Positions 53,034 to 61,302 of a stretch of DNA of 64,000 nucleotides are shown piece by piece. Source of the DNA: CAVTUU01 sp045804965 (lineage in GTDB: Bacteria > Chloroflexota > Chloroflexia > Thermomicrobiales > UBA6265). The stretch is taken from assembly GCA_045804965.1 (NCBI GenBank), contig JBJMMD010000047.1:62001-126000 (forward strand), given 5' to 3'. Positions within the stretch are counted from its first letter, which is position 1. Every line of letters starts with the position of its first letter. The notes under the pieces are model-generated. The model did not search any database and was not told the DNA's origin. It saw nothing but the letters and a program-made list of their open reading frames with translations. The position numbers and the translations under genes are program-made.

Positions 53034-54326
53034 CTAGTCGGCCGGGGTGGGGACCGGTTCGAACGATTTCTCGCCTAGTGTGCGACCGGGTTCTCGGCGC
53101 TTGCGTGCGTCGGGGACGCCAACCACCGCAATCGCGGCCATCACGCCAAGGATGGTGTTGATGACCAGCGCGATCGTGTAACCGCCGGAAGCGTCGAATA
53201 TGACGCCGTCGAGGAGCGAGCCGACGCCCATGCCAAGGTTCATGAAGGTGAACATAGTGCCAAAGATGACACCCAAATTCTGGCGGCCGAAGAGATCAGC
53301 AGAGATCGCGGCGGTGAGCGGCGTGGTCGCGGTCCAGGATATGCCAAGGACCAGGGAATAGAAGAAAATCAAGTTGTCCTTGGGGAGGACGAGCAGCAAC
53401 AGAAACGAGAGACTGCGCAGAAGATAGGTCAGCCCAAGCACATGCGGCCGCGATCGGCGATCGGCAACTAGGCCAAGGCCAATGCTCCCGAAAATGCTGC
53501 AAATCGCGGTCAGCGCGACCACGTCGGCAGCATGGATTTCCGACATGCCCATATCATCCGCATAGGCCATGAAGTGGATGTTTGCGAAGGCCATCGTGAA
53601 TCCGCAAACGAAAAATCCAAATGCGAGCAACCAGAATGCCGGCAAACGTAGGGCCTGCCGAAGCTCAAATCCAACGTGATGCTCACCTTCCTCAAGTCGC
53701 TTCGAAGCGCTGCCTGGCCGCACTTTCAGGGCGGTCGGAGGCTCAATGATGAAATACGCGGCGATGGGCAGCATCACCAGGAGAAGTACCGCCGCGAGCA
53801 AGCGATAAGGCGCTTCCCAGCCTGTCTTGGCGAGCGTCCACGCGGCCAGGGGCACGATGATCAATTGACCAAACGCGGCGCCGGAGGTCGCAATCGCGAG
53901 CGCAGTGCCCCGCCGGGCGGTGAACCAGCGGCTGACTAACGGCGTGATGTTGACCGGGCTCACCGCTGCCAGCCCGACTGCCATGACTAGCCCATAAACG
54001 ACATAGATCTGCCAAAGTGCGGTCACGTAGGAAAGTGGGATAAGCGATAGCCCGAGGACCAGCGTGCCCGCGATTATCAATGGTTTGGTGCCAATGCGAT
54101 CGCTGAGCTTGCCGATCACTGGTTGAAACACACAAAGGGCAAGCATGTTGATCGTTGTCGCCAACGAAAGCGCCGACCGACTCCAGCCGAACTCTTCATG
54201 GAGCGGCTTGAGCACGACCCCAAAAAGGAATCGGGTGCCAGCCGTTGCCGTCAAGACGGTAGTTATGGCCGCGACGACAACCCAACCGTATTCCGGGGAT
54301 GTGCGCTGAGGAATTTTGCCGGACAC
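53034..54326 (-). CDS. MFS transporter, oxalate/formate antiporter-like
   Basis: 430 residues from GTG 54326, which has ACGGAG five bases upstream; an open frame reaches 54452 without a ribosome site. Twelve membrane segments. YGWVVVAAITTVLTATAGTRFLFGVVLKPL and FGWSRSALSLATTINML are typical of the monocarboxylate/OxlT branch, followed by GKLSDRIGTKPLIIAG (loop 2-3). The C-terminal tail is basic and Pro-rich. The substrate is probably a small organic anion, with low certainty. It is divergent from gcvPB. Confidence 0.85.
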   Translation of the reverse strand: MSGKIPQRTSPEYGWVVVAAITTVLTATAGTRFLFGVVLKPLHEEFGWSRSALSLATTINMLALCVFQPVIGKLSDRIGTKPLIIAGTLVLGLSLIPLSYVTALWQIYVVYGLVMAVGLAAVSPVNITPLVSRWFTARRGTALAIATSGAAFGQLIIVPLAAWTLAKTGWEAPYRLLAAVLLLVMLPIAAYFIIEPPTALKVRPGSASKRLEEGEHHVGFELRQALRLPAFWLLAFGFFVCGFTMAFANIHFMAYADDMGMSEIHAADVVALTAICSIFGSIGLGLVADRRSRPHVLGLTYLLRSLSFLLLLVLPKDNLIFFYSLVLGISWTATTPLTAAISADLFGRQNLGVIFGTMFTFMNLGMGVGSLLDGVIFDASGGYTIALVINTILGVMAAIAVVGVPDARKRREPGRTLGEKSFEPVPTPAD

Positions 54327-54524
54327 GCGAACTCCGTCGAAGCTTCGGAAGCGCTCTGCCTTCGCTTCCAAGCCACGGGCACAGAAGTCGCGAAGATAAT
54401 ACCAGAGGCTCGCGTTGTCGCGAAATTGGCCGCATGCTAGCATCCATTTCATTACGGCGACTCGTCGCGCATTTCGAATCAGCCGTTCCGCTCTGCTCCG
54501 ATTTTCAGTGGGAAGGGTCCCTGC

Positions 54525-55994
54525 ATGGCCGTTGAGCCAATGATCTATGAGTTGTCTCGTCCTGGGCGGCGCGGCGTACGAATGCCTGCCCCGGACGTTC
54601 CGGAAACCACGTTCCCTGAATCGCTTCGGCGTGAATCGTTAGACTGGCCGGAAGTCAGCGAGATCGACGTGATTCGTCATTACACGCGAGCGAGCCAGAA
54701 GAATCATGCGATTGACATCAACTTTTATCCGCTCGGTTCGTGCACGATGAAATACAACCCGAAGATCAATGAAGCGGTCGCACGCTATTCGGGGTTCGCG
54801 CAAATTCATCCCGCTCAAAGTGAAGAGACCGTACAAGGGGCGCTGGAGCTCATGTTCGAGCTCCAAGAAATGCTGGCAGAGATTGCGGGCTTCATCGCAG
54901 TCAGCATTCAGCCTGCCGCTGGCGCCCACGGGGAACTGGCAGGAGTGCTTATCACGCGTGCCTATCACTTAGACCGTGGCGACACCAAGCGGACGAAGGT
55001 GCTCGTGCCCGACTCTGCCCACGGGACGAATCCCGCAACGGCGGCCATGGCGGGATTCGAAGTTGTAACTGTTCCCTCAGATGCACACGGCAACGTCGAC
55101 GTCGAGAAGCTTCGGGCCCTAGCTGGACCTGACACCGCGGCCCTGATGATCACGAATCCCAATACGCTTGGGCTTTGGGATGAACATCTGCAGGAAGTCA
55201 TCGAAATCGTGCATCATGCCGGCGGGCTCGTGTACAACGACGGCGCCAACTTCAACGCCATTCTCGGGATCGCTCGTCCCGGAGATCTCGGTCTCGACAT
55301 CATGCATTACAACCTTCACAAGACCTTCTCGACACCACATGGCGGAGGCGGGCCAGGGTCGGGCCCGGTCGGCGTGCGCAAAGGGCTTGAAGATTACCTG
55401 CCCGGCCCGCGAGTGCGGAGGGCCGATGAAGGCGAGGTGCGCTACCGGTGGTATCAGCCCTCGAAATCAATCGGCCGTTTGCACGGATTCAATGGCAACT
55501 TCGGCATGCACGTCCGCGCTTATTGTTATATCCGGATGCACGGCGCCGAGGGATTGCGTCAGATCAGTGAGGACGCGGTCTTGAATGCTAATTATCTGCT
55601 CGCCCATTTGAGGGACCGTTACGACGTGCCGTATGACCGCACCTGCATGCACGAATTCGTGCTGTCCGGGAACCGGCAAAAGAGAAATGGTGTCAGGACG
55701 CTGGACATCGCTAAACGGCTGCTCGACTTTGGCGTCCATCCGCCGACCACATACTTCCCGCTCATCGTGCCCGAAGCATTGATGATCGAGCCAACGGAAA
55801 CTGAGTCGAAGGAAACGCTCGACTTCTTCATAGAGGCGATGATGCAGATCGCGGACGAAGCCGAGCAAGAGCCGGAATTGGTGACCGGCGCGCCGCACAC
55901 AACCGAGTGCAAGCGACTCGATGAGGTCGGCGCGAACCGGAATCTGAACCTGCGATGGATTGCTCGAGAACCGGAATTGGTTGCCGCCGACTAA
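54525..55994 (+). CDS. gcvPB: Glycine dehydrogenase (decarboxylating) subunit 2
   Basis: Half of the two-subunit P-protein of the glycine cleavage system. 489 residues, ATG behind GGGAAGGG. The start (LSRPGRRGVRMPAP) and IDINFYPLGSCTMKYNPK are typical of subunit 2. The PLP-binding Lys is in HYNLHKTFSTPHGGGGPG, and the substrate region TNPNTLGLWDEHLQEVIEI precedes it. gcvPA, gcvT and gcvH normally sit directly upstream but are absent here; the upstream neighbour is a divergent MFS gene. A strong terminator follows. Confidence 0.95.
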   Translation: MAVEPMIYELSRPGRRGVRMPAPDVPETTFPESLRRESLDWPEVSEIDVIRHYTRASQKNHAIDINFYPLGSCTMKYNPKINEAVARYSGFAQIHPAQSEETVQGALELMFELQEMLAEIAGFIAVSIQPAAGAHGELAGVLITRAYHLDRGDTKRTKVLVPDSAHGTNPATAAMAGFEVVTVPSDAHGNVDVEKLRALAGPDTAALMITNPNTLGLWDEHLQEVIEIVHHAGGLVYNDGANFNAILGIARPGDLGLDIMHYNLHKTFSTPHGGGGPGSGPVGVRKGLEDYLPGPRVRRADEGEVRYRWYQPSKSIGRLHGFNGNFGMHVRAYCYIRMHGAEGLRQISEDAVLNANYLLAHLRDRYDVPYDRTCMHEFVLSGNRQKRNGVRTLDIAKRLLDFGVHPPTTYFPLIVPEALMIEPTETESKETLDFFIEAMMQIADEAEQEPELVTGAPHTTECKRLDEVGANRNLNLRWIAREPELVAAD

Positions 55995-56028
55995 TCTTGG
56001 ACGACAATAGACGTTCTCCCGGAAACGC

Positions 56029-56061
56029 AATGGCCGGGGTCAATTGACCCCGGCCATTTTT
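56029..56061. terminator. Convergent Rho-independent terminator between gcvPB and leuS
   Basis: Perfect inverted repeat AATGGCCGGGGTC/GACCCCGGCCATT (56029-56058) with a four-base loop and a run of T on the plus side. It ends gcvPB and also serves leuS, whose stop is 15 bases away. Confidence 0.85.
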
Positions 56062-56075
56062 GGAGAATGAGTATC

Positions 56076-58589
56076 CTAGGCCCGAACCAAGAGGTTGAGC
56101 AGGCGACCAGGAACATAGACGACTCGGTCCGGAGTCCTGCCCTTCAGACCTTCTCTGACACGAACTTGCGCCATCGCACGATCGAGCGCATCGACCTCGG
56201 AGAGGTCGGGCGAAACCCAGAGACGCTCGCGAACTTTGCCGTTGACCTGTACGACGATCTCGACGACATCTTCCCGTGCCAGCGCCTCTTCGTAGCTAGG
56301 CCAACTCTGCGTGTGCACGGAATAGGGTTTGCCGAGACGCTCCCAGAGCTCTTCCGCGGCATACGGCGTGCTCGGTGCCATCATTAACACCAGTGATTCA
56401 ACAGCTCGCCGCCATTCCGGGGTGTGCGCCACTGGACTGTCCTTGAGCTTCATTAGCTCGTTGACGAACTCGTTCAGCGCCGCAACCATCGTGTTGAACT
56501 GGAAATCGGTCAAGTCGGTCGTCGCACGCTTGATCGTTTGGTGCATGAGCCGGACGAGTCTAGTTCGTTCCTCGGCCAAGTCTTCGGTCGCCGATGGGTG
56601 TTTCGGCGTATCCGCGACAACTTGAAATGCCCGTCGGATGAATCGCTCCATCCCGGTAATGCCGCTCGTGTTCCAGGGACCGCCTTGATCCCAGGGACTG
56701 AGATACATCAGGTGCAAACGCAAGGCATCGGCGCCGTGCCTGGCGACCAGCTCGTCGGCTCCAACCTGGGTGCCACGGCTTTTGCTCATCTTGGTGCCTT
56801 CTTCGGCCAAAATCATGCCCTGGTTGCGGAGGCGCTGGAACGGTTCTCCATGGTCGATCAGCCCCATGTCGCGGCAAACTTTCGTGATGAACCGCGCATA
56901 CAGTAAATGCAGAATCGCGTGTTCGATGCCGCCGCAATAGAGATCGACGGGACACCACAGCTTCACCTTCTCAGGATTGAAGGGCAGCCGTTCCTCGTGG
57001 GGGCTGGTGTATCGAAACCAATACCACGAAGAGTCGACGAAGGTGTCCATCGTGTCCGTTTCGCGTCGGGCCGGCTTGCCACAGACGGGACAAGGCACGT
57101 TGAGGAAGTCTTCATGCGAGACAAGCGGACTCTGGCCCGTAGGCGTGAACTCGGCGTCCGTCGGTAAGAGAACTGGGAGATCCGATTCCGGCACAGGAAC
57201 CATGCCGCAGTCGTCGCAATAGATAATTGGGAATGGCGTTCCCCAGTAGCGCTGCCGCGAGATCAACCAGTCGCGTAGCCGGAAGTTCACCTCTGCGGTT
57301 CCCCGACGGTGCTCCTCGAGCCAAGTAATGATTTCCGGCAAGTCCTCAGGAACGTGCCTCCCGTCAAGCGGTCCGGAATTCACGAGCGTGCCAGGACCGT
57401 GATAGGCCCCGGTCATTGTCTCTGGATCGAGCGACTCACCGTCGGGCTGGATGACGACCCGAATCGGCAAACCGAACCGGCGAGCGAACTCGAAGTCGCG
57501 TTCGTCATGCGCGGGCACAGCCATGATCGCGCCGGTCCCGTAGCCCATGAGCACGTAATCGGCGACCCAGACAGGGATGCGTTCGTCAGTCATCGGATTT
57601 AACGCGTAGGCTCCCGTAAAGACGCCGGTCTTATCCTTGCCTTCCTCGGTGGACAGCCGCTCGATTTCACTCTTCCGTTTCGCCTGCTCGATGTAGTTGT
57701 CGATTACAGGGCGCTGGTCGGCGGTCGTGATCCTGAGAACGGCGCGATGTTCGGGTGCGAGGACCATAAAGGTTGCCCCGAGTACCGTGTCTGGCCGGGT
57801 GGTAAAGACTTCAAGCCTCTCGCCGGAATCAAGCGTGAACGACAGCCGCGCACCTTCCGATCGCCCAATCCAGTTCCGCTGCATCGCCTTGACCCGCTCG
57901 GGCCAGTCAAGATTGTCCAGTTCCTGGAGGAGTTCATCCGCGTAGTCGGTGATGCGGCAGTACCACTGTTCTAAGTCACGCTTGTACACCGGCGTGCCAC
58001 ATCGCTCGCAGACGTTACCTTCGAGCACCTGCTCGTTGGCAAGAACGGTTTGGTCCTTTGGGCACCACCAGACTGGTCCGTCCGCGCGATAAGCAATCCC
58101 CCGCTCCAGCATCTTCAGGAAAAGCCATTGATTCCAGCGGTAAAACTCAGGCGTGCAAGTCACGACTTCGCGCGACCAATCGATCATCGCGCCCATTAAA
58201 CCGTACTGGCGGCGCATTGCGTCGATGTTGTCGAACGTCCAGGTCGCCGGATGAATGTTATGTTTAATAGCGGCATTTTCAGCGGGCAGACCGAACGCGT
58301 CGAAACCCATCGGGAAGAGCACGTTATAGCCGCTCATGCGCTTGAAGCGGGCGAACGCGTCGGGCGCGGAGAACGCGAACCAATGGCCGACGTGGAGCGT
58401 GCCAGATGGATATGGGTACATGGTCAGCGAGTACCACTTTGGCCGAGAGTCGTCGTCATCGACCAGGTAAAGTTGGTCGGCTTCCCACCTTGCACGCCAT
58501 TTCGGCTCGATCGTTGCAGGGTCGTATCGCTCGGCGAGCTTTCGACTCGTCGTACTGTGCTTCTGTTCCTCGACCGCTGTTTCGCTCAT
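56076..58589 (-). CDS. leuS: Leucyl-tRNA synthetase
   Basis: Class I synthetase that charges tRNA-Leu; 837 residues from ATG 58589, with TTGAGGG upstream. Seen: the HIGH motif in YPSGTLHVGHWFAF, the zinc-ribbon Cys pairs (CPKDQTVLANEQ and CERCGTPVYK), and the CP1 editing domain with TTRPDTVLGATFMVLAPEH and the Asp of the editing site region (YGTGAIMAVPAHDERDFEFA). The KMSKS loop is in EEGTKMSKSRGTQV. The C-terminal domain has VQVNGKVRERLW. It is controlled by a T-box leader that contains a tRNA-Ala gene. Confidence 0.97.
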   Translation of the reverse strand: MSETAVEEQKHSTTSRKLAERYDPATIEPKWRARWEADQLYLVDDDDSRPKWYSLTMYPYPSGTLHVGHWFAFSAPDAFARFKRMSGYNVLFPMGFDAFGLPAENAAIKHNIHPATWTFDNIDAMRRQYGLMGAMIDWSREVVTCTPEFYRWNQWLFLKMLERGIAYRADGPVWWCPKDQTVLANEQVLEGNVCERCGTPVYKRDLEQWYCRITDYADELLQELDNLDWPERVKAMQRNWIGRSEGARLSFTLDSGERLEVFTTRPDTVLGATFMVLAPEHRAVLRITTADQRPVIDNYIEQAKRKSEIERLSTEEGKDKTGVFTGAYALNPMTDERIPVWVADYVLMGYGTGAIMAVPAHDERDFEFARRFGLPIRVVIQPDGESLDPETMTGAYHGPGTLVNSGPLDGRHVPEDLPEIITWLEEHRRGTAEVNFRLRDWLISRQRYWGTPFPIIYCDDCGMVPVPESDLPVLLPTDAEFTPTGQSPLVSHEDFLNVPCPVCGKPARRETDTMDTFVDSSWYWFRYTSPHEERLPFNPEKVKLWCPVDLYCGGIEHAILHLLYARFITKVCRDMGLIDHGEPFQRLRNQGMILAEEGTKMSKSRGTQVGADELVARHGADALRLHLMYLSPWDQGGPWNTSGITGMERFIRRAFQVVADTPKHPSATEDLAEERTRLVRLMHQTIKRATTDLTDFQFNTMVAALNEFVNELMKLKDSPVAHTPEWRRAVESLVLMMAPSTPYAAEELWERLGKPYSVHTQSWPSYEEALAREDVVEIVVQVNGKVRERLWVSPDLSEVDALDRAMAQVRVREGLKGRTPDRVVYVPGRLLNLLVRA

Positions 58590-58625
58590 CGGCACCCTCA
58601 ATCAAGTTTCCTGCCATTTGGATAC

Positions 58626-58658
58626 AAAAAAACCTTCCATCCCGACAGGGACGGAAGG
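58626..58658 (-). terminator. Attenuator terminator of the leuS T-box
   Basis: Minus strand: CCTTCC...GGAAGG stem with interior pairs, followed by seven T (58626-58632). It competes with the antiterminator made by AGGG of the T-box and the GTCCCT segment. Confidence 0.85.
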
Positions 58659-58733
58659 CCTCGCAACGCTTGGCCGCTCTTCCGCGGTACCACCCTGGTT
58701 GATCAGTGCCGCAAACCACCATGGGCAATCGGG

Positions 58734-58806
58734 TGGAGCTGAGGGGACTCGAACCCCTGACCCCGACACTGCCAGTGTCGTGCTCTCCCAGCTGAGCTAC
58801 AGCCCC
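58734..58806 (-). tRNA. tRNA-Ala (anticodon GGC), located inside the leuS T-box leader
   Basis: 73 nt; every arm pairs. The acceptor is GGGGCTG/CAGCTCC with the alanine-specific G3-U70 pair and discriminator A73. The D arm is GCTC/GAGC, the anticodon stem CGACA/TGTCG with loop CTGGCAG (anticodon GGC, codons GCC/GCU), and the T arm AGGGG-TTCGAGT-CCCCT. CCA is not encoded (the next bases are CCC). No promoter is seen in the 50 bases before it, so it is probably transcribed as part of the leuS leader. The flanks GCAAAC (58807-58812) and GTTTGC (58711-58716) can pair around it. Confidence 0.95.
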
Positions 58807-59054
58807 GTTTGCCTTGATGATCGCGGCTTGTTGACCCACTCAGTTGCCTGATAACGGAGGTTACCCGGCGGCGGTTACGAAACAGTTCACCGCCGCTGCT
58901 CCCGGGCGAGTTCAACCCAAGTCGCCGCCTTCCACCGATGAGCGGCTCTCTTCAAGTTCGGGTCTACTACTCCCGATCAATGCAATCCGGACCGATAATC
59001 CGGCGTTCATTTATACGCCAAAAATCGACTTTTTGACGGTCGTTCGGCCCCTGG

Positions 59055-59084
59055 ATTCTATCAATCTAGCTCCTTCGCTGTCAA
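59055..59084 (-). promoter_or_regulatory. Promoter of the leuS T-box/tRNA-Ala transcript
   Basis: Minus strand: consensus TTGACA (complement of 59079-59084), 18-base spacer, TAGAAT (complement of 59055-59060). Transcription would start near 59048, about 460 bases before the leuS start codon. It is the strongest -35/-10 pair I found in the window. Confidence 0.75.
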
Positions 59085-59181
59085 CGCGATGATGCTGCTG
59101 AACGGATAGAATCGAGCGTTACATTCAATCCCTAGGTTCACAAGACTCACAACAAGTTGTCATGATAGGGGGAGCTTGCAG

Positions 59182-59886
59182 ATGGCTAACAATGCCGACT
59201 CTGATGCCTCGACAAACTTGGTCTCGATTTCGCAGGAAATCATCTCCCGCTTTGATAAGCACAGCCACGCCCGGGACCGCGCCCTTAACGAGGGACGCCA
59301 AGTTGTTAGATTGTCAGCAAATTCCATTCGCGCGGTTCACCGCGGCGATTTTGATCAGGCGTCAGATTTGCTGACCGAGACTGAAGAGCGTTTGCGCGAC
59401 GTAATCAGGCAGCTTGCGTCCTATCCGAGTATCTACTGGGCGGGCTATGTGCAGGACGCAATGAAGGAGTTCGCCGAAGCGAAAATCACCTTTGCTATGG
59501 TTCATAATGACCAAATTCCAGATCCGGGCGATCTTGGCGTCGAAGACGCGCCGTACTTGAACGCGCTCGCCGAAGCGGCCAGCGAAATGCGCCGTGAGGT
59601 TTTGGATCGCCTCCGGGAGGACGACCAAGCTGAGGCGATTCGGCTGTTGGACCGCATGAACGATGTCTACGACGTACTCGTCACCATTGACTACCCAGAT
59701 GCGATCACCGGTGGATTGCGGAGAACGACGGACGCGCTGCGGGCGGTTCTGGAACGAAGCCGAGGCGATGTGACGATCACGCTGACGCAGAAGCGTCTCG
59801 AAAAGGCATTGCACAGCGCCGAGGATCGACTCTTGAGCCGAGGTCAAGAAGGATCGTCCTTGTCGCGTAATGACGAATCGATCTGA
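59182..59886 (+). CDS. Translin-family protein
   Basis: 234 residues from ATG 59182, behind GGGGGAG. Almost entirely helical. RALNEGRQVVRLSANSIRAVHRGDFDQASDLL, IYWAGYVQDAMKEFAEAKITFAMV and DAPYLNALAEAASEMRREVLDRLRED follow the order of the translin/TRAX fold, and YPDAITGGLRRTTDALRAVLERSRGD is the conserved C-terminal helix. Translin binds RNA and, with TRAX, cuts it (C3PO). Archaeal and some bacterial homologues exist with little known function. The Glu residues that make TRAX a nuclease cannot be confirmed by eye. The last 43 bases overlap the convergent DUF192 gene. Confidence 0.8.
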   Translation: MANNADSDASTNLVSISQEIISRFDKHSHARDRALNEGRQVVRLSANSIRAVHRGDFDQASDLLTETEERLRDVIRQLASYPSIYWAGYVQDAMKEFAEAKITFAMVHNDQIPDPGDLGVEDAPYLNALAEAASEMRREVLDRLREDDQAEAIRLLDRMNDVYDVLVTIDYPDAITGGLRRTTDALRAVLERSRGDVTITLTQKRLEKALHSAEDRLLSRGQEGSSLSRNDESI

Positions 59887-60365
59887 ACCGGGGTTCCGAC
59901 GCCGTAACCGTGGTCCCTCATCCAGCCAGCAGGCACTTCTAGCACATACCGAACAGGCTCGGGCGACGCGTAAATTGGGAGCTGATCGGCGGGCGTCCCG
60001 GGCATGGGGCAGACGCTTTCGGCCGCGCCGCGAATCTGTCCGTCGTTAATCCAAATAATGTCCAGACAAAAGCGCATCTCGTACATCCAGAATGTCAACG
60101 GCATTGCTTCGTTGAAGACGAAGAGCATGCCGGTTCTTGGGACGAGTTCATCGCGGTAACTCAAACCTCGAGAGCGAAGGTAATTGGTATCGGCAACCTC
60201 GACCTTGAGCGCGTCGCTGCCTACAAGGATCTTCGACGAAGCTGTTTTCCAGGGTAGCTGAAAACGCCATGGCGGCCGAATGGGCGCTGCTGACGCTGGC
60301 GAGGCGGACGCAAACCCGAGCGAAACTGTCAGCAAGACGACCAGAACCACTATTGCCCGTTTCAT
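59844..60365 (-). CDS. Secreted DUF192 (COG1430) protein
   Basis: 173 residues. A clear signal peptide (about 1-27: RAIVVLVVLLTVSLGFASASPASA) is followed by the DUF192 domain. It has the order VEVADTNYLRSRGLSYRDELVPRTGMLFVF, MPLTFWMYEMRFCLDIIWIN and PVRYVLEVPAGWMRDHG, which fits the family closely (the usual N-x-x-E/R-x-R-G-L-x-x motif and F-x-M/W-x-x-T/N-x-x-P/F-L-D-I/M). Function is unknown. otsB lies four bases upstream in the same operon. Confidence 0.88.
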   Translation of the reverse strand: MKRAIVVLVVLLTVSLGFASASPASAAPIRPPWRFQLPWKTASSKILVGSDALKVEVADTNYLRSRGLSYRDELVPRTGMLFVFNEAMPLTFWMYEMRFCLDIIWINDGQIRGAAESVCPMPGTPADQLPIYASPEPVRYVLEVPAGWMRDHGYGVGTPVQIDSSLRDKDDPS

Positions 60366-60369
60366 GCAG

Positions 60370-61254
60370 CTATCCTACCGGAGTTGGAGCGTTTTCTTCA
60401 CTCACTACTCGTTCAGCGAGTCGCTGCAAGAGCATCACGGCGCCGTCGACGCCTTCGACGGCCTCATCCGCTTCGGCGGTGACGAGAGTGTGTGTCTCCG
60501 GTGAACTGACCGCTATGGTCAGCCCGCGAACGATGCCATTAGCGGTCGAGGCGCGAATCACGCGAAACGCGTCGATGTCGGTAACGTCGTCTCCCAGGAA
60601 CACAATGCCTTTAAGGTCGTTATCCTCAATCAGGTCCAGTGCAGCAGTGCCTTTGTTGACGGTAATTGCTGGTCGAAGTTCGAACACATATCGACCCTCG
60701 GTCATGCGTATCCCGTGGTCAATTGCAGACCGCTCAATGATCGCCGCCAGCTCTGACCCAATCTGATCTCTGCGCGGCGCAAGCCGGTAGTGGATGGACG
60801 CCGAGAGCCGCTTATTCTCAAACAAGACGCCATCCGAAAGGTCTCGATGAGCAATGGCTTGTTCGAGATCGACAAGCGCACTACAAATTGCCTCAATGGT
60901 TTCTAGCGCTGCGGAATTGTCGCGAGTCTCTCCGAGCCACCGCTGTTCGAGTCCATGGTTACCAATGTAGACGATGCCGTCTAAACCCAGCATGAGCTCG
61001 GCGTTCTCGGCAGTACGGCCAGTGATCACTGCAACATGTTTGAGGTGCTGACTCAAGATGTGCAACGCATCCTTCGCGGCAGGTACAACTGCGGCCAGAT
61101 CGGGAGTCGCAGCAATCGCACTGATGGTACCGTCAATGTCAGTCGCGACGGCCGACGGGCGCGCCGAGAGGACCTGCAGGCAGCGCTCGACCAGATGGTC
61201 GAGGTGATTTTCGATCGGATCACTCGCCTCGTGTTTGGGCGCTTCACGGGCCAC
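60370..61254 (-). CDS. otsB: Trehalose-phosphatase
   Basis: Dephosphorylates trehalose 6-phosphate to trehalose. 294 residues from GTG 61254, chosen for the GGAGGAG seven bases before it; an open frame extends to 61302. A HAD-fold enzyme: motif 1 AVATDIDGTISAIA (nucleophile Asp and DGT), the cap region with VITGRTAENAELMLGL and YIGNHGLEQRW, and motif 3/4 VFLGDDVTDIDAF. otsA is not in the window. It shares a transcript with the lipoprotein gene upstream and the DUF192 gene downstream. Confidence 0.9.
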   Translation of the reverse strand: MAREAPKHEASDPIENHLDHLVERCLQVLSARPSAVATDIDGTISAIAATPDLAAVVPAAKDALHILSQHLKHVAVITGRTAENAELMLGLDGIVYIGNHGLEQRWLGETRDNSAALETIEAICSALVDLEQAIAHRDLSDGVLFENKRLSASIHYRLAPRRDQIGSELAAIIERSAIDHGIRMTEGRYVFELRPAITVNKGTAALDLIEDNDLKGIVFLGDDVTDIDAFRVIRASTANGIVRGLTIAVSSPETHTLVTAEADEAVEGVDGAVMLLQRLAERVVSEENAPTPVG

Positions 61255-61302
61255 CGAATCGCTCCTCCACCACACCCGCGGAATGTAAGCGCTCGACTTC
61301 AA

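Larger units (their letters stand above)
58602..58977 (-). promoter_or_regulatory. Leucine T-box riboswitch (transcription-attenuating) of leuS, split by a tRNA gene
   Basis: Minus strand. Stem I begins near 58977: CGGG/CCCG basal pairs, the specifier loop with AGTAGT on the 5' side (about 58964-58971) and GAACTC on the 3' side, the AGAGAG bulge (58946-58951) and the apical GGTGGAA loop. The specifier after GAA is CTC (58908-58910), a Leu codon. Then come a GGCGGT/ACCGCC hairpin and the CCGTTATC segment. After the tRNA-Ala insert follow the T-box AGGGTGGTACCGCGG (58682-58696), its partner GTCCCT, and the terminator. The T-box TGGT can pair with the tRNA-Leu end (A-CCA). High uncharged tRNA-Leu should favour read-through into leuS. 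Confidence 0.88.

Noticed and set aside
58860..59048. An unrelated promoter-only intergenic region between leuS and the translin gene
   Set aside because: The stretch contains ordered T-box stem I elements (AGTAGT, AGAGAG, GGTGGAA, GAACTC) in correct order and spacing, so it belongs to the leuS leader.
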